Shown: in pieces, positions 35,401 to 45,138 of the stretch
Position numbering within the stretch: position 1 is the stretch's first letter
Layout: every line of letters starts with the position of its first letter
Origin: Thalassospira sp. MCCC 1A03138
Lineage (GTDB): Bacteria > Pseudomonadota > Alphaproteobacteria > Rhodospirillales > Thalassospiraceae
Reading direction: 5' to 3'
DNA length: 64,000 nucleotides
Assembly (NCBI RefSeq): GCF_002115785.1
Contig: NZ_JFJY01000001.1
Location: 744,001 to 808,000, forward strand
Program-made: the position numbers and the translations under genes
Notes under the pieces: model-generated
What the model was told of the DNA's origin: nothing
The model's database searches: none
What the model saw: the letters and a program-made list of their open reading frames with translations, nothing else

Positions 35401-35967
35401 TCAGAAGTCGTATTCCAGTTCGGTATCCCAATACAAAAAATCCCGCCAACTTTCGTGAAGATAGTTTGGCGGGAAGCGGCGTCCGATTGTCTGGAGTTCG
35501 TGCATGCTCGGCTGTTCGGGGGTCCTGCGCAGCCGGAGTCCGGCTTCCCTGATCGATCGGCTACCCTTGAAAAGGTTACAGTCCGAACAGGCCGTAACAA
35601 TGTTGGACCAGTTCGTTCGCCCGCCCCGCGACCTCGGAATGACGTGATCGAATGTCAGGTCACTGGTCGGCAGACGATCCCCGCAATACTGGCAGGAAAA
35701 CTGGTCACGCAGGAAAACGTTGAACCGGGTAAAGGCCGGACTGCTTTTGAGCGATACATATTCCTTGAGCGATATGACACTCGGCAGTTTCATTTTGAAA
35801 GACGGGGAATGGACTTCGCGATCATATTCCGAAAGAACATCAACGCGTTCCAGAAACACTGCCTTAAGCGTGTCCTGCCAGGACCACAAGGACAGCGGGA
35901 AATAGCTTAACGGCCGGAAATCGGCGTTAAGGACAAGTGCCGGACACGCATTGGGCGATAAATGCAT
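35401..35967 (-). CDS. HNH endonuclease family protein
   Basis: The 188-residue protein has an HNH core: zinc cysteines in CQYCGDR and CSDCNLFKG around the catalytic segment FDHVIPRSRGGRTNW. An N-terminal helix-rich domain (ACPALVLNADFRPLSYFPLS) is typical of the widespread alphaproteobacterial chromosomal HNH protein. Its in vivo role is not known; it is not next to restriction or CRISPR genes. ATG 35967 follows GGAG; a GTG 11 codons upstream is possible. Confidence 0.9.
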   Translation of the reverse strand: MHLSPNACPALVLNADFRPLSYFPLSLWSWQDTLKAVFLERVDVLSEYDREVHSPSFKMKLPSVISLKEYVSLKSSPAFTRFNVFLRDQFSCQYCGDRLPTSDLTFDHVIPRSRGGRTNWSNIVTACSDCNLFKGSRSIREAGLRLRRTPEQPSMHELQTIGRRFPPNYLHESWRDFLYWDTELEYDF

Positions 35968-36000
35968 ATCATCCGCTCCACCGTGTTTACCGAGTCGCAC

Positions 36001-36338
36001 CCACTATTTAGCAGGTTCGAGAATCGCGGGTGATGAACATATCATGACGTTTCATCAATCCATGCGACGCGGTCACGTAAATCACTGATAGAGAAAAGTA
36101 TAGACCAATTTTCGCAAAGCGCAAATCCCGCTTGAGGCCGAGTCGCAAACATTTACGCAAAACCGGCAACACCGGGTACGACTCGCAATCAGGCACATCA
36201 ACGCCCGGACAAACAAAAAGGCCGCGCATCGATGATGCACGACCCTTTTATGGCCCCGGAACAGGGCGATGTGAAATCTGTTAAAAACGAAAGGCCCGCA
36301 ATCGCGAGCCTTCGTAATTCTTAAAGCAAAAGTCTGCC
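36001..36338. other. Gene-poor spacer with tandem hairpins
   Basis: No convincing gene is present. The stretch holds the likely promoter of the HNH gene, the terminator of rpmB (36283-36312) and a second weak terminator-like fold at 36216-36249 (AAAAGG/CCTTTT outside GCATC/GATGC), which on the minus strand is followed by a T-rich tract. A 73-codon frame at 36008-36229 has no recognisable features. Confidence 0.6.
36283..36312 (-). terminator. Rho-independent terminator of rpmB
   Basis: On the minus strand AAGGCTCGC pairs with GCGGGCCTT across a 4-base loop; CG and a short T-run follow. It starts 26 bases after the rpmB stop codon. Confidence 0.85.
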
Positions 36339-36632
36339 TTAGGCAGCTTTCGCTTCAACAGCTTTGGCGATCTGGCGTTTGACTTTCACCAGCTCTGCCG
36401 ACAGCTTGGAAGCTGCAGTGCCGAGCACATATGCATCCAGACCACCACGTTTTTCAATGGTGCGGATCGCATTGGTGGTCAGACGCAGACGCACCGAACG
36501 ACCCAGCGCTTCGCTCAGCAGCGAAGCCGGCTGAAGGTTGGGAAGGAAACGACGTTTGGTGCGGTTGTGGGCGTGGCTCACATTCATGCCGACCAAAACG
36601 CCTTTGCCGGATACCGGGCAGCGACGTGCCAT
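36339..36632 (-). CDS. rpmB: 50S ribosomal protein L28
   Basis: The 97-residue protein starts MARRCPVSGKGVLVGMNVSH and contains the L28 stretches NRTKRRFLPNLQ and RLRLTTNAIRTIEKRGGLD. It is a structural component of the large ribosomal subunit. GGAG lies at good spacing upstream, and a near-consensus promoter lies about 75 bases before the start. Its own promoter and terminator indicate a single-gene transcript. Confidence 0.97.
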   Translation of the reverse strand: MARRCPVSGKGVLVGMNVSHAHNRTKRRFLPNLQPASLLSEALGRSVRLRLTTNAIRTIEKRGGLDAYVLGTAASKLSAELVKVKRQIAKAVEAKAA

Positions 36633-37128
36633 GACCTGATCTCCTGGTCTATAATTCGCAAAAGGACGCTTGGCCTGACAGGCAGGCCCGCGCTTGGAGC
36701 CGGGTTATTACCGTCTCTGACAGATGTCGTCAAGCCTTCATCCACGCTTTTACGCGACAAAAACACCTGTTTTGCGCAATCCGTTCATATTGCATCACGC
36801 AAGGACGGCTTTTCCCATCTCAACCACACGGAATCAAGCGATTTTCCCCGACACACAACCATACCCCCGGTTCGGTTTGGCAATTACATCACGATGACAC
36901 GACCCGATTCTGAACGGCATCCGACAAAGACAAACAAATATAAAGTCGGGTTCGGGCCTTCTCGCCGCCCATATCGGCTATTTGACGTTACGTTCTTTAT
37001 TAAGGATTCAGAAGGTAGAGGTCAGAACACCCAACGTCACCCAGATTGATCCTTGTCAAAACATCATCGCGCATTCGGTGTTAGCGTGTCGCCATAGTTA
37101 TTCCGCACACGCTTGGGGAGCACTGCGC
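36633..37128. other. Long spacer between rpmB and a small membrane protein gene
   Basis: No gene is recognised. It contains the rpmB promoter at 36705-36733. The rest has codon-like stretches without family resemblance or a good ribosome site until GGGGAG at 37115. Confidence 0.6.
36705..36733 (-). promoter_or_regulatory. Sigma-70-type promoter of rpmB
   Basis: On the minus strand TTGACG (36733-36728) and TAATAA (36710-36705) are separated by exactly 17 bases, close to consensus. Transcription would begin near 36698, giving a leader of about 65 bases. Confidence 0.75.
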
Positions 37129-37320
37129 ATGATGAAAACCGATTCCAAGGTATCCTTGCCCCTTTTGGGCATTCTGCTGGTCGCTGTGATCGGCCTTGTT
37201 TTGTATCTGGCCGGTTATGTGCTTGCGCATTTCGGTGTGCCGATTGCATCGGTGTGGATTTACGTCGCACTCGCACTGGTCCCGGTCGTCTTCCTCGTGC
37301 TTCTGGATTTCAGCCGCTAA
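37129..37320 (+). CDS. Small two-helix membrane protein, unknown function
   Basis: The 63-residue protein has two hydrophobic segments (about residues 9-31 and 36-58) linked by a short loop, with a basic N-terminus (MMKTDSK) and DFSR at the end. GGGGAG lies 8 bases before the ATG at 37129 (a second ATG follows directly). No family is recognised. It stands alone, with a strong terminator 20 bases downstream, and looks expressed. Confidence 0.75.
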   Translation: MMKTDSKVSLPLLGILLVAVIGLVLYLAGYVLAHFGVPIASVWIYVALALVPVVFLVLLDFSR

Positions 37321-37340
37321 TCCTAGGCGCTGTCTGCAAA

Positions 37341-37380
37341 CAATAAAACGGCCTGCCAGTTTCGGCGGGCCGTTTTATTG
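37341..37380. terminator. Bidirectional terminator
   Basis: CAATAAAACGGCCTGCC pairs with GGCGGGCCGTTTTATTG with one G-U pair. A- and T-runs on both sides let it serve both the small membrane protein gene and the convergent GGDEF-EAL gene. Confidence 0.92.
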
Positions 37381-37409
37381 TTTGGGGGCTTTCGCCTGAA
37401 AAATCACGA

Positions 37410-39476
37410 TCAGACGGCTGAACTTCTTTGTTGCCAATGGGGATTTTCACAAGGCCCCACCGACGGTCTGGCAAAGAAATATCCCTGATAGGCATCAACC
37501 CCCATCGCCGCAAGTTCGCTGCGTTGCTGCTCGGTCTCAATACCCTCGGCAATCACATCAAGACCGAACCGATGTGCAATCAGAATGGCGCCTTCGATCA
37601 CCGCTCGTGAATTGACATCCATTTTCAGGATGAACGATTTATCGATTTTGACCGCATCGACGCGGATCTGATGCAGGCGGGAAAGCGATGAATAGCCGGT
37701 ACCGAAATCATCAATATGTACTTCCACTCCCTGGTCATGCAGATCAGACAGGACTTCTGAAATCAGTTGTGTGCGCCGGATATCAAAGATCGATTCTGTC
37801 ACTTCAATAGTCAGACGGTTGGCTGGCAGACCCGTTTCAAGCAGCAGATTTTCCACCATACGGGCAAAACGCGGTACAACGATCTGACGCACCGACACGT
37901 TAACCGCAATCTTGGGCCCACCGGCAAAGCCGAACCAGTCCAGAATCGTTTTGCAGGCTTCGCGCATCACCCATTCGCCGATATCGACAATCAGCGCAGA
38001 TTCCTCAGCAATCGGAATAAACTCGTCTGGTGGTACACGGCCTAGCTCTGCACTTTCCCAGCGCAGCAACACTTCATAGGCGGTAATGTCGCCCGTCTTC
38101 GCACTAACGACCGGCTGATATTCAAGAAAAAGCTCATTGGCGGACAAAGCCTGACGCAGGGCCTGATTGATAGCCAAACGACGTTCCTGCTCAACAAGCA
38201 ACTTGCTGTCATAACTTTGCACGCTGCCACGCCCAGACCGCTTAACCTCGGCTGCGGCCAGATCGGCCCAATGGATCAATTCCGCAATCTGCGGGTTATG
38301 GTCGATGCCAAATGCCACACCAGTGCTGAAACCGACATGCAATGTCTGCCGTGCGATATGGATTGGCCGGTTAACAGCCGCCCGGACCTCGGGGATGGTT
38401 TGGTCAACCAGCTGATGCAGATTTTCCGGCTGATCAGTCAGAATCATGATGAATTCATCACCACCCCACCGCCCTACAGCATGACGATCATCGACATATT
38501 CCCGTAAACGGTGCGAAACTTCCTTAAGCACCAGATCACCGATCGCATGACTGAGCCCGTCATTGATCTGTTTGAAATGATCAAGATCAATGAACAGAAC
38601 GGCATAGGCACGATTGCCCCAGCTTGTGCGCGCCTCTTCAAACCAGGAAACGATGCCATCACGGTTCAGCAATCCTGTCAGGGTGTCGCGCACCAGAAGA
38701 TTGCGAAGTTCACGGGTTCGTTTCGCCACCCGAGCCTCAAGTGTCGCATTCCAGTTCTCGGTTATCCGGTTTTTCTCGCGCAGGTCGTCAACTAGAGAGT
38801 CGTTTTCGTGCTTCAGCACAAGCGACCGATACAGAATACCGTGATTATTGCGATGGGTGATCATCATGACGGTTGCAAAGATAAAGCCCAGTCCCGACAG
38901 AACGTAATTCGGTTCCGGCATGACAATCAGAACAATACAGGCAGGCATTAGCAACATCAGAAGATAGAACCGGCCGACCCTGAAAACAGGTGCAAGAATT
39001 CCGGTCGCGCCACCGGCAAGCCCCGCCAATATGATCAGGGTTACGAACCGGCTTTCATTACTTTGCGTTGGCAAGTCAAAGATTGACGCCAACGCCCAAA
39101 GGATAGCCCCGGAACAAACACCAAAGGCATATAGCATAAACCATTTATGGAATTCCGCATCATCAAATGCCGAAATCAGCCGTCGTTCGACATGATAGCG
39201 ATACCCGACAAAAAGCCGGATCACCGTCGTTGCAAAAATCACGCAAATCCAGACGGTCATGCCAAATGATAGTTCGGATTGAAACCAAAGCGTCCCGACA
39301 AGACCACTTCCGGCCGACAGATTGACAAGGACGTTCGCCCAGTTGTTGCGATAGGCAAGATCAAGAAGGTCCGCGCGAACCTTCTTTTGCAGTTTCGGCC
39401 CTGCTTCGGTCCCGTGTCCGGGTTCCAAAAGCAGCCGCTTTAAGGTGTCAGCCATCCTGGCTGTGAACTGCCCCAT
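37410..39476 (-). CDS. Membrane-bound GGDEF-EAL protein (c-di-GMP turnover)
   Basis: The 688-residue protein has an N-terminal membrane sensor of about five to six helices (residues 45-215), a short coiled coil, a GGDEF domain with intact RWGGDEF and FIDLDHFKQINDG, and an EAL domain. The signature reads EVL (YEVLLRW), a variant found in active enzymes. Catalytic segments VNVSVRQ, EVTES, DDFGTGYSSL, KIDKSF and AEGIE are kept. It could make and break c-di-GMP, with the balance set by the membrane domain. It stands alone on its strand. Confidence 0.93.
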   Translation of the reverse strand: MGQFTARMADTLKRLLLEPGHGTEAGPKLQKKVRADLLDLAYRNNWANVLVNLSAGSGLVGTLWFQSELSFGMTVWICVIFATTVIRLFVGYRYHVERRLISAFDDAEFHKWFMLYAFGVCSGAILWALASIFDLPTQSNESRFVTLIILAGLAGGATGILAPVFRVGRFYLLMLLMPACIVLIVMPEPNYVLSGLGFIFATVMMITHRNNHGILYRSLVLKHENDSLVDDLREKNRITENWNATLEARVAKRTRELRNLLVRDTLTGLLNRDGIVSWFEEARTSWGNRAYAVLFIDLDHFKQINDGLSHAIGDLVLKEVSHRLREYVDDRHAVGRWGGDEFIMILTDQPENLHQLVDQTIPEVRAAVNRPIHIARQTLHVGFSTGVAFGIDHNPQIAELIHWADLAAAEVKRSGRGSVQSYDSKLLVEQERRLAINQALRQALSANELFLEYQPVVSAKTGDITAYEVLLRWESAELGRVPPDEFIPIAEESALIVDIGEWVMREACKTILDWFGFAGGPKIAVNVSVRQIVVPRFARMVENLLLETGLPANRLTIEVTESIFDIRRTQLISEVLSDLHDQGVEVHIDDFGTGYSSLSRLHQIRVDAVKIDKSFILKMDVNSRAVIEGAILIAHRFGLDVIAEGIETEQQRSELAAMGVDAYQGYFFARPSVGPCENPHWQQRSSAV

Positions 39477-39612
39477 CCGGAAATTCCGTTATAGCCGTTT
39501 ACACGCTTAACAATCGGATGCGCAACATTAGCTATTTGGATGGTAAGCAGTCACCCTAAATAATTCCAGATAGAAAGTGCGTTTTTTTGAAGCAATGCCC
39601 CTTGTAAGCCCC

Positions 39613-39650
39613 AAAGTCGACCGGGACCCGGTTTTGCCCCGGTCGACTTT
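39613..39650 (-). terminator. Strong hairpin after the SDR gene
   Basis: A 13-base perfect stem (AAAGTCGACCGGG / CCCGGTCGACTTT) closes a 12-base loop. It lies 27 bases beyond the SDR stop codon. There is no clear T-run, so termination may be rho-aided. Confidence 0.65.
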
Positions 39651-39676
39651 CGATGCCAGATCGTCAGCATATACCC

Positions 39677-40276
39677 TCAGAATATCTCGAAGACTTGCCC
39701 GGTCTGCAGACCCTCGACCGATTTGGCATAGCCAAGGGCTGCACGTGCCGCCGGAACGGGATCATGCCCGCGGAAATACGGAGCATAGCCTTCCATGGCC
39801 TCAAGGATCACACCGGGGCTGACCGCGTTGATGCGAAGCCCCGGTTTCATTTCGATTGCAACAGCCCGCACAAAAGACTCGATTGCACCATTCACCATAG
39901 AGGCCGAGCTACCGTAACGGATCGGATCTTTGGACAGGATACCAGTGGTCAGCGTGAATGATGCATTGTCTGCCACGTGATCACGCCCAACCAACACCAG
40001 ATTGACCTGCCCCATCAGTTTGTCATTGATCCCGATGCGGTATTTGTCATCGTCCATTTCGGCGAAATCACCGAAATGAACCTTTCCGGTCGCAGAAACA
40101 ACCGCATCGACTTTGCCGACCTTTTCAAACATCGCACGGATTGATGCGATATCCGTAAGGTCAACATTAACGTCTCCACTTGCGCGGGACGCACGGATGA
40201 TGTCGTGGCGTTGGGACAACTCGGAATCAATCCCGCGCCCGACAATCCCCGATGCGCCTACCAAAAGAACTTTCAT
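39677..40276 (-). CDS. SDR-fold protein lacking the YxxxK motif
   Basis: The 199-residue protein has the Rossmann start LLVGASGIVGRGI, a SATGKVHFG segment in place of NNAG, and a late INAVSPGVI. At the usual active site the sequence reads YGSSASMVNGAIESF: lysine four residues after tyrosine is absent. Related short SDR-like proteins with this MVNGA pattern are known, but their function is unclear to me. GGAGG places the start at 40276. It is divergent from a LysR regulator, its probable controller. It may be a reductase with a different acid/base, or a binding protein. Confidence 0.85.
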   Translation of the reverse strand: MKVLLVGASGIVGRGIDSELSQRHDIIRASRASGDVNVDLTDIASIRAMFEKVGKVDAVVSATGKVHFGDFAEMDDDKYRIGINDKLMGQVNLVLVGRDHVADNASFTLTTGILSKDPIRYGSSASMVNGAIESFVRAVAIEMKPGLRINAVSPGVILEAMEGYAPYFRGHDPVPAARAALGYAKSVEGLQTGQVFEIF

Positions 40277-40381
40277 CTGATCCTCCATCCTTGAAAAGTG
40301 CTTCGATGGAAGGACTGTCTCATAAGACAATTGAAAGGATAATCTGGTTATTTCCAAACATTTTGTTTAATATTATAAACA

Positions 40382-41326
40382 ATGAAAGATTATCTGAATG
40401 AAATGCGCAGCTTTGCGGCCGTCATGGAAAACGGTGGCTTTACCCATGCCGCCAAGGCACTTGGCGTGTCCAAGGGCCTGATCAGCCAGCACGTCAAAAG
40501 ACTGGAATCAGAGCTGGGGGTGCAATTGCTGTTCCGGTCAACCCGCAAGGTAGAACCAACCGAAATCGGGATCACATTTCTGGGTTACTGTCAGAATATC
40601 ACCCAAAGTGCTACCGCCGCATTCGAAGCCGTCGAGGCTCTTCGCGGCGAACCGGTCGGCACCGTTCGCATTACGGTTCCCGTTTCGTTTGGCGAGATGT
40701 TTCTTGATGACATCATCGTCGCATTTCAAAAAGCACATCCACGCATACAGATCGAAATGGAACTGGAAAACACCTTCCGCGCGCTGCAATCTGCCCATAT
40801 CGATATCGCCATTCGCGTCGGATTAACCGACGACCCAGAACAGGTTGCCATTCCGCTGGGTCAATTGTCCGAACTGATCTGCGCAAGCCCTACCTACTGG
40901 GCAAAGCATACGAAACCCGAAACACCCGCCGATCTGGGAAATCACAATTGCCTACTGAATTTTCAGTACTACAAGGACGGCAACTGGGTTTTCTTTTCCG
41001 ATGATGGCGCACAATCAGTTCCGGCACAGGGCAATCTGCGCCTTAACCATTATCCGCTGTTGCGCAATGCCGCGATCCGCGGATTGGGCGTTGCCCGACT
41101 GCCCCGGTATGTTGCCCTTCCGGCAATCTTCGATGGATTGCTTGAAACGGCACTAGATGGCTATTCATCGCCGTTACGACCGATCTATCTGGTTTACCCC
41201 TATCAAGAAAATCTGCCGGTCAAAAACCGGTTGATGATTGATTTTATTCGTAGCTGGTTCGTCGAACGCCCTGACCTTCTGGAAACCAGAACGACGTCGC
41301 CTAGACATATCCGCTCAGCGCAATAA
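40382..41326 (+). CDS. LysR-family transcriptional regulator
   Basis: The 314-residue protein has an N-terminal winged helix (FAAVMENGGFTHAAKALGVS, KGLISQHVKRLESELG) and a periplasmic-binding-like effector domain. The 105-base divergent region it shares with the SDR gene is AT-rich near its own start and should contain its binding site. The effector is unknown. Its 3' end overlaps gluQ tail-to-tail by 26 bases. Confidence 0.92.
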   Translation: MKDYLNEMRSFAAVMENGGFTHAAKALGVSKGLISQHVKRLESELGVQLLFRSTRKVEPTEIGITFLGYCQNITQSATAAFEAVEALRGEPVGTVRITVPVSFGEMFLDDIIVAFQKAHPRIQIEMELENTFRALQSAHIDIAIRVGLTDDPEQVAIPLGQLSELICASPTYWAKHTKPETPADLGNHNCLLNFQYYKDGNWVFFSDDGAQSVPAQGNLRLNHYPLLRNAAIRGLGVARLPRYVALPAIFDGLLETALDGYSSPLRPIYLVYPYQENLPVKNRLMIDFIRSWFVERPDLLETRTTSPRHIRSAQ

Positions 41327-42140
41327 CCTCTTCGGCGCTAATGCCCTCGTCACGCATGGATCGCAGTGTTTTTGATTTGTCGCGCTTGGCAAACCGTTTG
41401 CCATCCGGGCCCGTAAGCAGACCATGATGATGATATTCAGGAACATCATACCCCAGCAATTCCTGTAAGAGGCGATGCAGGTGGCTTGCAACAAACAGAT
41501 CCTGACCACGGGTGACAAGGTTGATACCCTGCAAATGATCATCATGGATTACCGATAGATGGTAGCTGGTCGGCGTATCCTTGCGCGCCAGAACAACATC
41601 GCCAAATATTTCCGGCGTTGCATCCTGCTTGCCAACCTTGCGGTCATACCACGATAACGGGCTGGCGACCTGTCTAAGGGCATGCTCCATATCCAGACGC
41701 AGCGCATAGCTCTCCCCCGTCGCAACACGATCTGCGCGTTCGGACGCACTAAGATTACGACAGGTCCCCGGGTAAAGCACACCATCCGGCCCATGCGGCG
41801 CATTTCCAATCCGCGCGATTTCTTCCTGAATGTCTTTTCGCGTACAAAAGCACGGATAAAGCAGCCCGGCATCGGTCAAACGATCCAGGACCTTCTCATA
41901 ATCACGGAAATGCTGCGACTGAATGCGAACAGGTTCTTCCCATCGAAGCCCCAGCCAAGCAAGGTCCTCAAAGATCGCATTAACATATTCCGGGCGACAG
42001 CGGGTTTGATCTATATCTTCGATCCGCAAAAGGAAACGGCCATCCGGCCCGCCCTGTTTTGCGGAAAACAGGGCCGAGGCCGCATGACCAAGATGCAGAA
42101 ACCCGGTCGGACTGGGGGCAAAGCGGGTAATGGCTGTCAT
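41301..42140 (-). CDS. gluQ: Glutamyl-Q tRNA(Asp) synthetase
   Basis: The 279-residue protein is a truncated glutamyl-tRNA synthetase without an anticodon-binding domain. It has the HIGH-type motif APSPTGFLHLGHA, zinc ligands around PCFCTRKDI and YPGTCRNL, and a KMSKS-like KRFAKRDKS. It attaches glutamate to queuosine of tRNA-Asp. The start at 42140 is set by the conserved N-terminus; the frame is open about 50 codons upstream into cobT. Confidence 0.93.
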   Translation of the reverse strand: MTAITRFAPSPTGFLHLGHAASALFSAKQGGPDGRFLLRIEDIDQTRCRPEYVNAIFEDLAWLGLRWEEPVRIQSQHFRDYEKVLDRLTDAGLLYPCFCTRKDIQEEIARIGNAPHGPDGVLYPGTCRNLSASERADRVATGESYALRLDMEHALRQVASPLSWYDRKVGKQDATPEIFGDVVLARKDTPTSYHLSVIHDDHLQGINLVTRGQDLFVASHLHRLLQELLGYDVPEYHHHGLLTGPDGKRFAKRDKSKTLRSMRDEGISAEEVIALSGYV

Positions 42141-42159
42141 AACGGCCCTATCCCATAAC

Positions 42160-44076
42160 CTACCAGCGGTCACGATCACCGGTCGCCTTGTCCTTGGCGG
42201 TATCCGCAGGCACATGACGCATCGGACGCTTGGGTTGACGCCCCCCCTGTTCATCGAACAGATCGGACAATTCACGCAACATCGTCCCGCCAAGCTCTTC
42301 GGGGTCGTTGATCGTTACCGCACGCTGGTAATAGCGGGTCACATCATGTCCGATCCCGATCGCAAGCAGTTCAACCGGCGAACGGGTCTGAATCCAGTCG
42401 ATGACCTCGCGCAAGTGCCGTTCAAGGTAATTTCCGGAATTCACCGACAGGGTCGAATCATCGACCGGTGCCCCGTCGGAAATCACCATCAGAATCCGGC
42501 GTTGTTCAGAGCGGCCCAGAAGGCGTTCGTGTGCCCAAAGCAGGGCTTCGCCGTCGATATTTTCCTTAAGCAATCCTTCGCGCAGCATCAGGCCAAGATT
42601 CTTGCGCGCGCGCCGCCACGGCGTATCGGCTGCCTTATAGATGATGTGGCGCAGGTCGTTGAGACGGCCGGGTTTTGGCGGCTTGCCACTTTCAACCCAT
42701 TTTTCGCGCGATTGCCCGCCTTTCCACTGACGGGTAGTGAAACCAAGGATTTCGACCTTCACCCCGCACCGTTCAAGGGTACGCGCCAGAATGTCGGCCG
42801 ATAGTGCGGCAATCGTGATCGGGCGCCCGCGCATGGAACCGGAATTATCGATCAGCAGCGTCACGACCGTATCGCGGAAATCTGTATCCTGTTCCTGTTT
42901 GAAGGACAGAGAGGTCGAAGGTGTTGAAACAATACGTGCCAGCTTCGCCGCATCAAGGATGCCTTCTTCAAGGTCAAAGTCCCAGCCACGGTTTTGCTGC
43001 GCCATCAGGCGGCGCTGCAAGCGGTTGGCAAGGCGCGAAACGACATTCTGCAAATTCGCAAGCTGCTTATCGAGCATGGCGCGCAGACGCGAAAGCTCCA
43101 GACCTTCACAAAGCTCGTCGGCAGTTACGATTTCATCAAATTCACGCGTAAAGGGTTCATAGCCGCGTTCAATCGGTTCGTTCCGACCATCAAATTCAGG
43201 CTGTTCACCGGGTCCGGCAGGTTGTTCTTCCTGCGACATGGCTTCAAGCTGCTGGTCATCGATATCGCCTTCACCGGCTTCGGCTTCTTCGGTACCGGCA
43301 TCCTGCTGCTGATCATCACCATCAGGTTCGGACTCGTCGGCCTGCCCCTGCTGGCCACCCTGACTGTCAAGTTCCTCATCCGGGTCGGTTTCGCCTTCTT
43401 TTTCGTCCTCATCCTCGCCGTCATTTTCAGGCGGGGCTTCGTCGATATCATCTTCAAGAGACAAATGATCAAGCAGGCGGCGCAATCCCCGTGCAAACGC
43501 ATCCTGATCGTCAATCAGATCGCGAAGATCGTTCAGGTCTGTACCGGCATTTTCTTCGATATGGGCACGCCACAGATCGATCAGCGGGCGGGCCGATGAC
43601 GGGGCGGGTTCACCGGTAAAAATCTCGCGCGCCAGCATCCCGATTGCATCAGCAAACGGTGCATCTTCGCGCGCCGTCAACCGATGGAAGTTTTTGGCAC
43701 GACAATCCTGTTCGGCATGTTCACGCAGGTTCTTGCGGACCCCCGGGAAATAACGCGAACCGACCGCCTCGCAACGGGCCGTTTCCAGCGCGTCGTAAAC
43801 GGCCTGTGCCTCGGCGGTTTCGGGCATACGGCGGGCATGAAGGGCCACATCATGGTGACGCAGTTTCAACGCCCAGCCATCGGCAACCCCACGCAGATCG
43901 GCAACCTCGTCCTTCGGCAGCGCCTGTTTGGGCATCGGCAGGCGCACATGTTCGCCATAGCCACCTGCCCGACCGCCTTTGACAAAGCCGACTTCAAGAT
44001 CATTGCGTCCGGCAAGCGCGCGAAATGTCGCCGCTGTGCCGCGCAAAAATCCGGAAAGCGCTTCATCATTCTTCAT
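42160..44076 (-). CDS. cobT: Cobaltochelatase subunit CobT
   Basis: The 638-residue protein has an N-terminal helical domain ([20 protein letters not shown]), a strongly acidic middle region (about residues 215-300, dominated by E, D and Q), and a C-terminal von Willebrand A domain with [15 protein letters not shown] near residue 406. With CobS it forms the AAA+ complex that drives cobalt insertion by CobN. An alternative TTG start at 44121, with AGGA upstream, would add 15 residues. CobN is not in the window. Confidence 0.93.
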   Translation of the reverse strand: MKNDEALSGFLRGTAATFRALAGRNDLEVGFVKGGRAGGYGEHVRLPMPKQALPKDEVADLRGVADGWALKLRHHDVALHARRMPETAEAQAVYDALETARCEAVGSRYFPGVRKNLREHAEQDCRAKNFHRLTAREDAPFADAIGMLAREIFTGEPAPSSARPLIDLWRAHIEENAGTDLNDLRDLIDDQDAFARGLRRLLDHLSLEDDIDEAPPENDGEDEDEKEGETDPDEELDSQGGQQGQADESEPDGDDQQQDAGTEEAEAGEGDIDDQQLEAMSQEEQPAGPGEQPEFDGRNEPIERGYEPFTREFDEIVTADELCEGLELSRLRAMLDKQLANLQNVVSRLANRLQRRLMAQQNRGWDFDLEEGILDAAKLARIVSTPSTSLSFKQEQDTDFRDTVVTLLIDNSGSMRGRPITIAALSADILARTLERCGVKVEILGFTTRQWKGGQSREKWVESGKPPKPGRLNDLRHIIYKAADTPWRRARKNLGLMLREGLLKENIDGEALLWAHERLLGRSEQRRILMVISDGAPVDDSTLSVNSGNYLERHLREVIDWIQTRSPVELLAIGIGHDVTRYYQRAVTINDPEELGGTMLRELSDLFDEQGGRQPKRPMRHVPADTAKDKATGDRDRW

Positions 44077-44130
44077 TGCTCTACTCGCTTCTGGAATCAG
44101 GTCGCCGATTTGCTTTAACAACGGATGATC

Positions 44131-45138
44131 CTAACGGACCATCACATTGATGGCTTCTTCGGGAAGTTCCTCGCCAAAGCACCGCTGATAATATTCAGCC
44201 AGGATCGGACGTTCGACCTCGTCGCAACGGTTAAGGAACGTCACGCGAAACGCATAGGAAATTTCCCCGAAAATCTCGGCGTTTTCCGCAAGCGTAATAA
44301 CGGTACGCGGGCTCATGACAGTCGAAATATCGCCTGCGACAAATCCCTGGCGGGTCAGGTTGGCAAGGGCAACCATGGCCTCGATCTTCTTGCGGCCTTC
44401 GGCATTGTTGAACGACGGCACCTTGGCGGTCACGATGTTGGTTTCATCGGCAACCGACAGATAGTTAAGGGTCGCAACAATCGACCAACGGTCCATCTGG
44501 GCCTGGTTGATCTGCTGGGTCCCGTGATATAGGCCCGTGGTATCGCCAAGGCCGACCGTGTTTGACGTCGCAAACAGGCGGAAATTCGGATGCGGATGGA
44601 TGACCTTGTTCTGATCAAGCAGGGTCAGCTTGCCATCGACTTCCAGAACACGCTGGATAACGAACATCACATCGGGGCGACCCGCATCATATTCATCAAA
44701 GACCATCGCGACTGGACGTTTTAGCGCCCAGGGCAAAATGCCTTCGCGGAATTCCGTGATCTGTTTGCCATCGCGCAACACGATGGCATCTTTGCCGATC
44801 AGGTCGATACGCGAAATGTGGCTATCAAGGTTTACACGAACACAAGGCCAGTTCAGACGTGCAGCAACCTGTTCGATATGGGTCGACTTACCCGTACCGT
44901 GATACCCTTGGATCATCACGCGGCGGTTATGGGCGAAGCCCGCCAGAATGGCCAACGTGGTATCGCGATCAAACCGATAGGTCGGATCAATCATGGGAAC
45001 ATGTTCGCTGCCCTGGCTGAATGCCGGAACCTTCATGTCGGAATCAATCCCGAACGCTTCACGAACGGAGATTTTGATGTCTGGTGCATCCAGCGGATGT
45101 TCGGCGGCTGCACCTGTCGCTTCGTAACCTTGGCTCAT
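44131..45138 (-). CDS. cobS: Cobaltochelatase subunit CobS (AAA+ ATPase)
   Basis: The 335-residue protein is a MoxR-type AAA+ ATPase with Walker A GYHGTGKST, Walker B MVFDEYDAG, sensor SNTVGLGD and the CobS start VREAFGIDSDMKVPAFS. It assembles into rings with CobT and powers cobalt chelation in aerobic cobalamin synthesis. It precedes cobT by a short spacer. No cobalamin riboswitch is evident in the 195-base leader, and no other cob genes are near. Confidence 0.95.
   Translation of the reverse strand: MSQGYEATGAAAEHPLDAPDIKISVREAFGIDSDMKVPAFSQGSEHVPMIDPTYRFDRDTTLAILAGFAHNRRVMIQGYHGTGKSTHIEQVAARLNWPCVRVNLDSHISRIDLIGKDAIVLRDGKQITEFREGILPWALKRPVAMVFDEYDAGRPDVMFVIQRVLEVDGKLTLLDQNKVIHPHPNFRLFATSNTVGLGDTTGLYHGTQQINQAQMDRWSIVATLNYLSVADETNIVTAKVPSFNNAEGRKKIEAMVALANLTRQGFVAGDISTVMSPRTVITLAENAEIFGEISYAFRVTFLNRCDEVERPILAEYYQRCFGEELPEEAINVMVR

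Noticed and set aside
36008..36229. 73-codon minus-strand frame between the HNH gene and rpmB
   Set aside because: No ribosome site, no membrane or domain pattern, and it overlaps a likely promoter and hairpin.
42130..42804. Plus-strand frame of 224 codons
   Set aside because: Antisense to the cobT von Willebrand domain; no ribosome site or family pattern.
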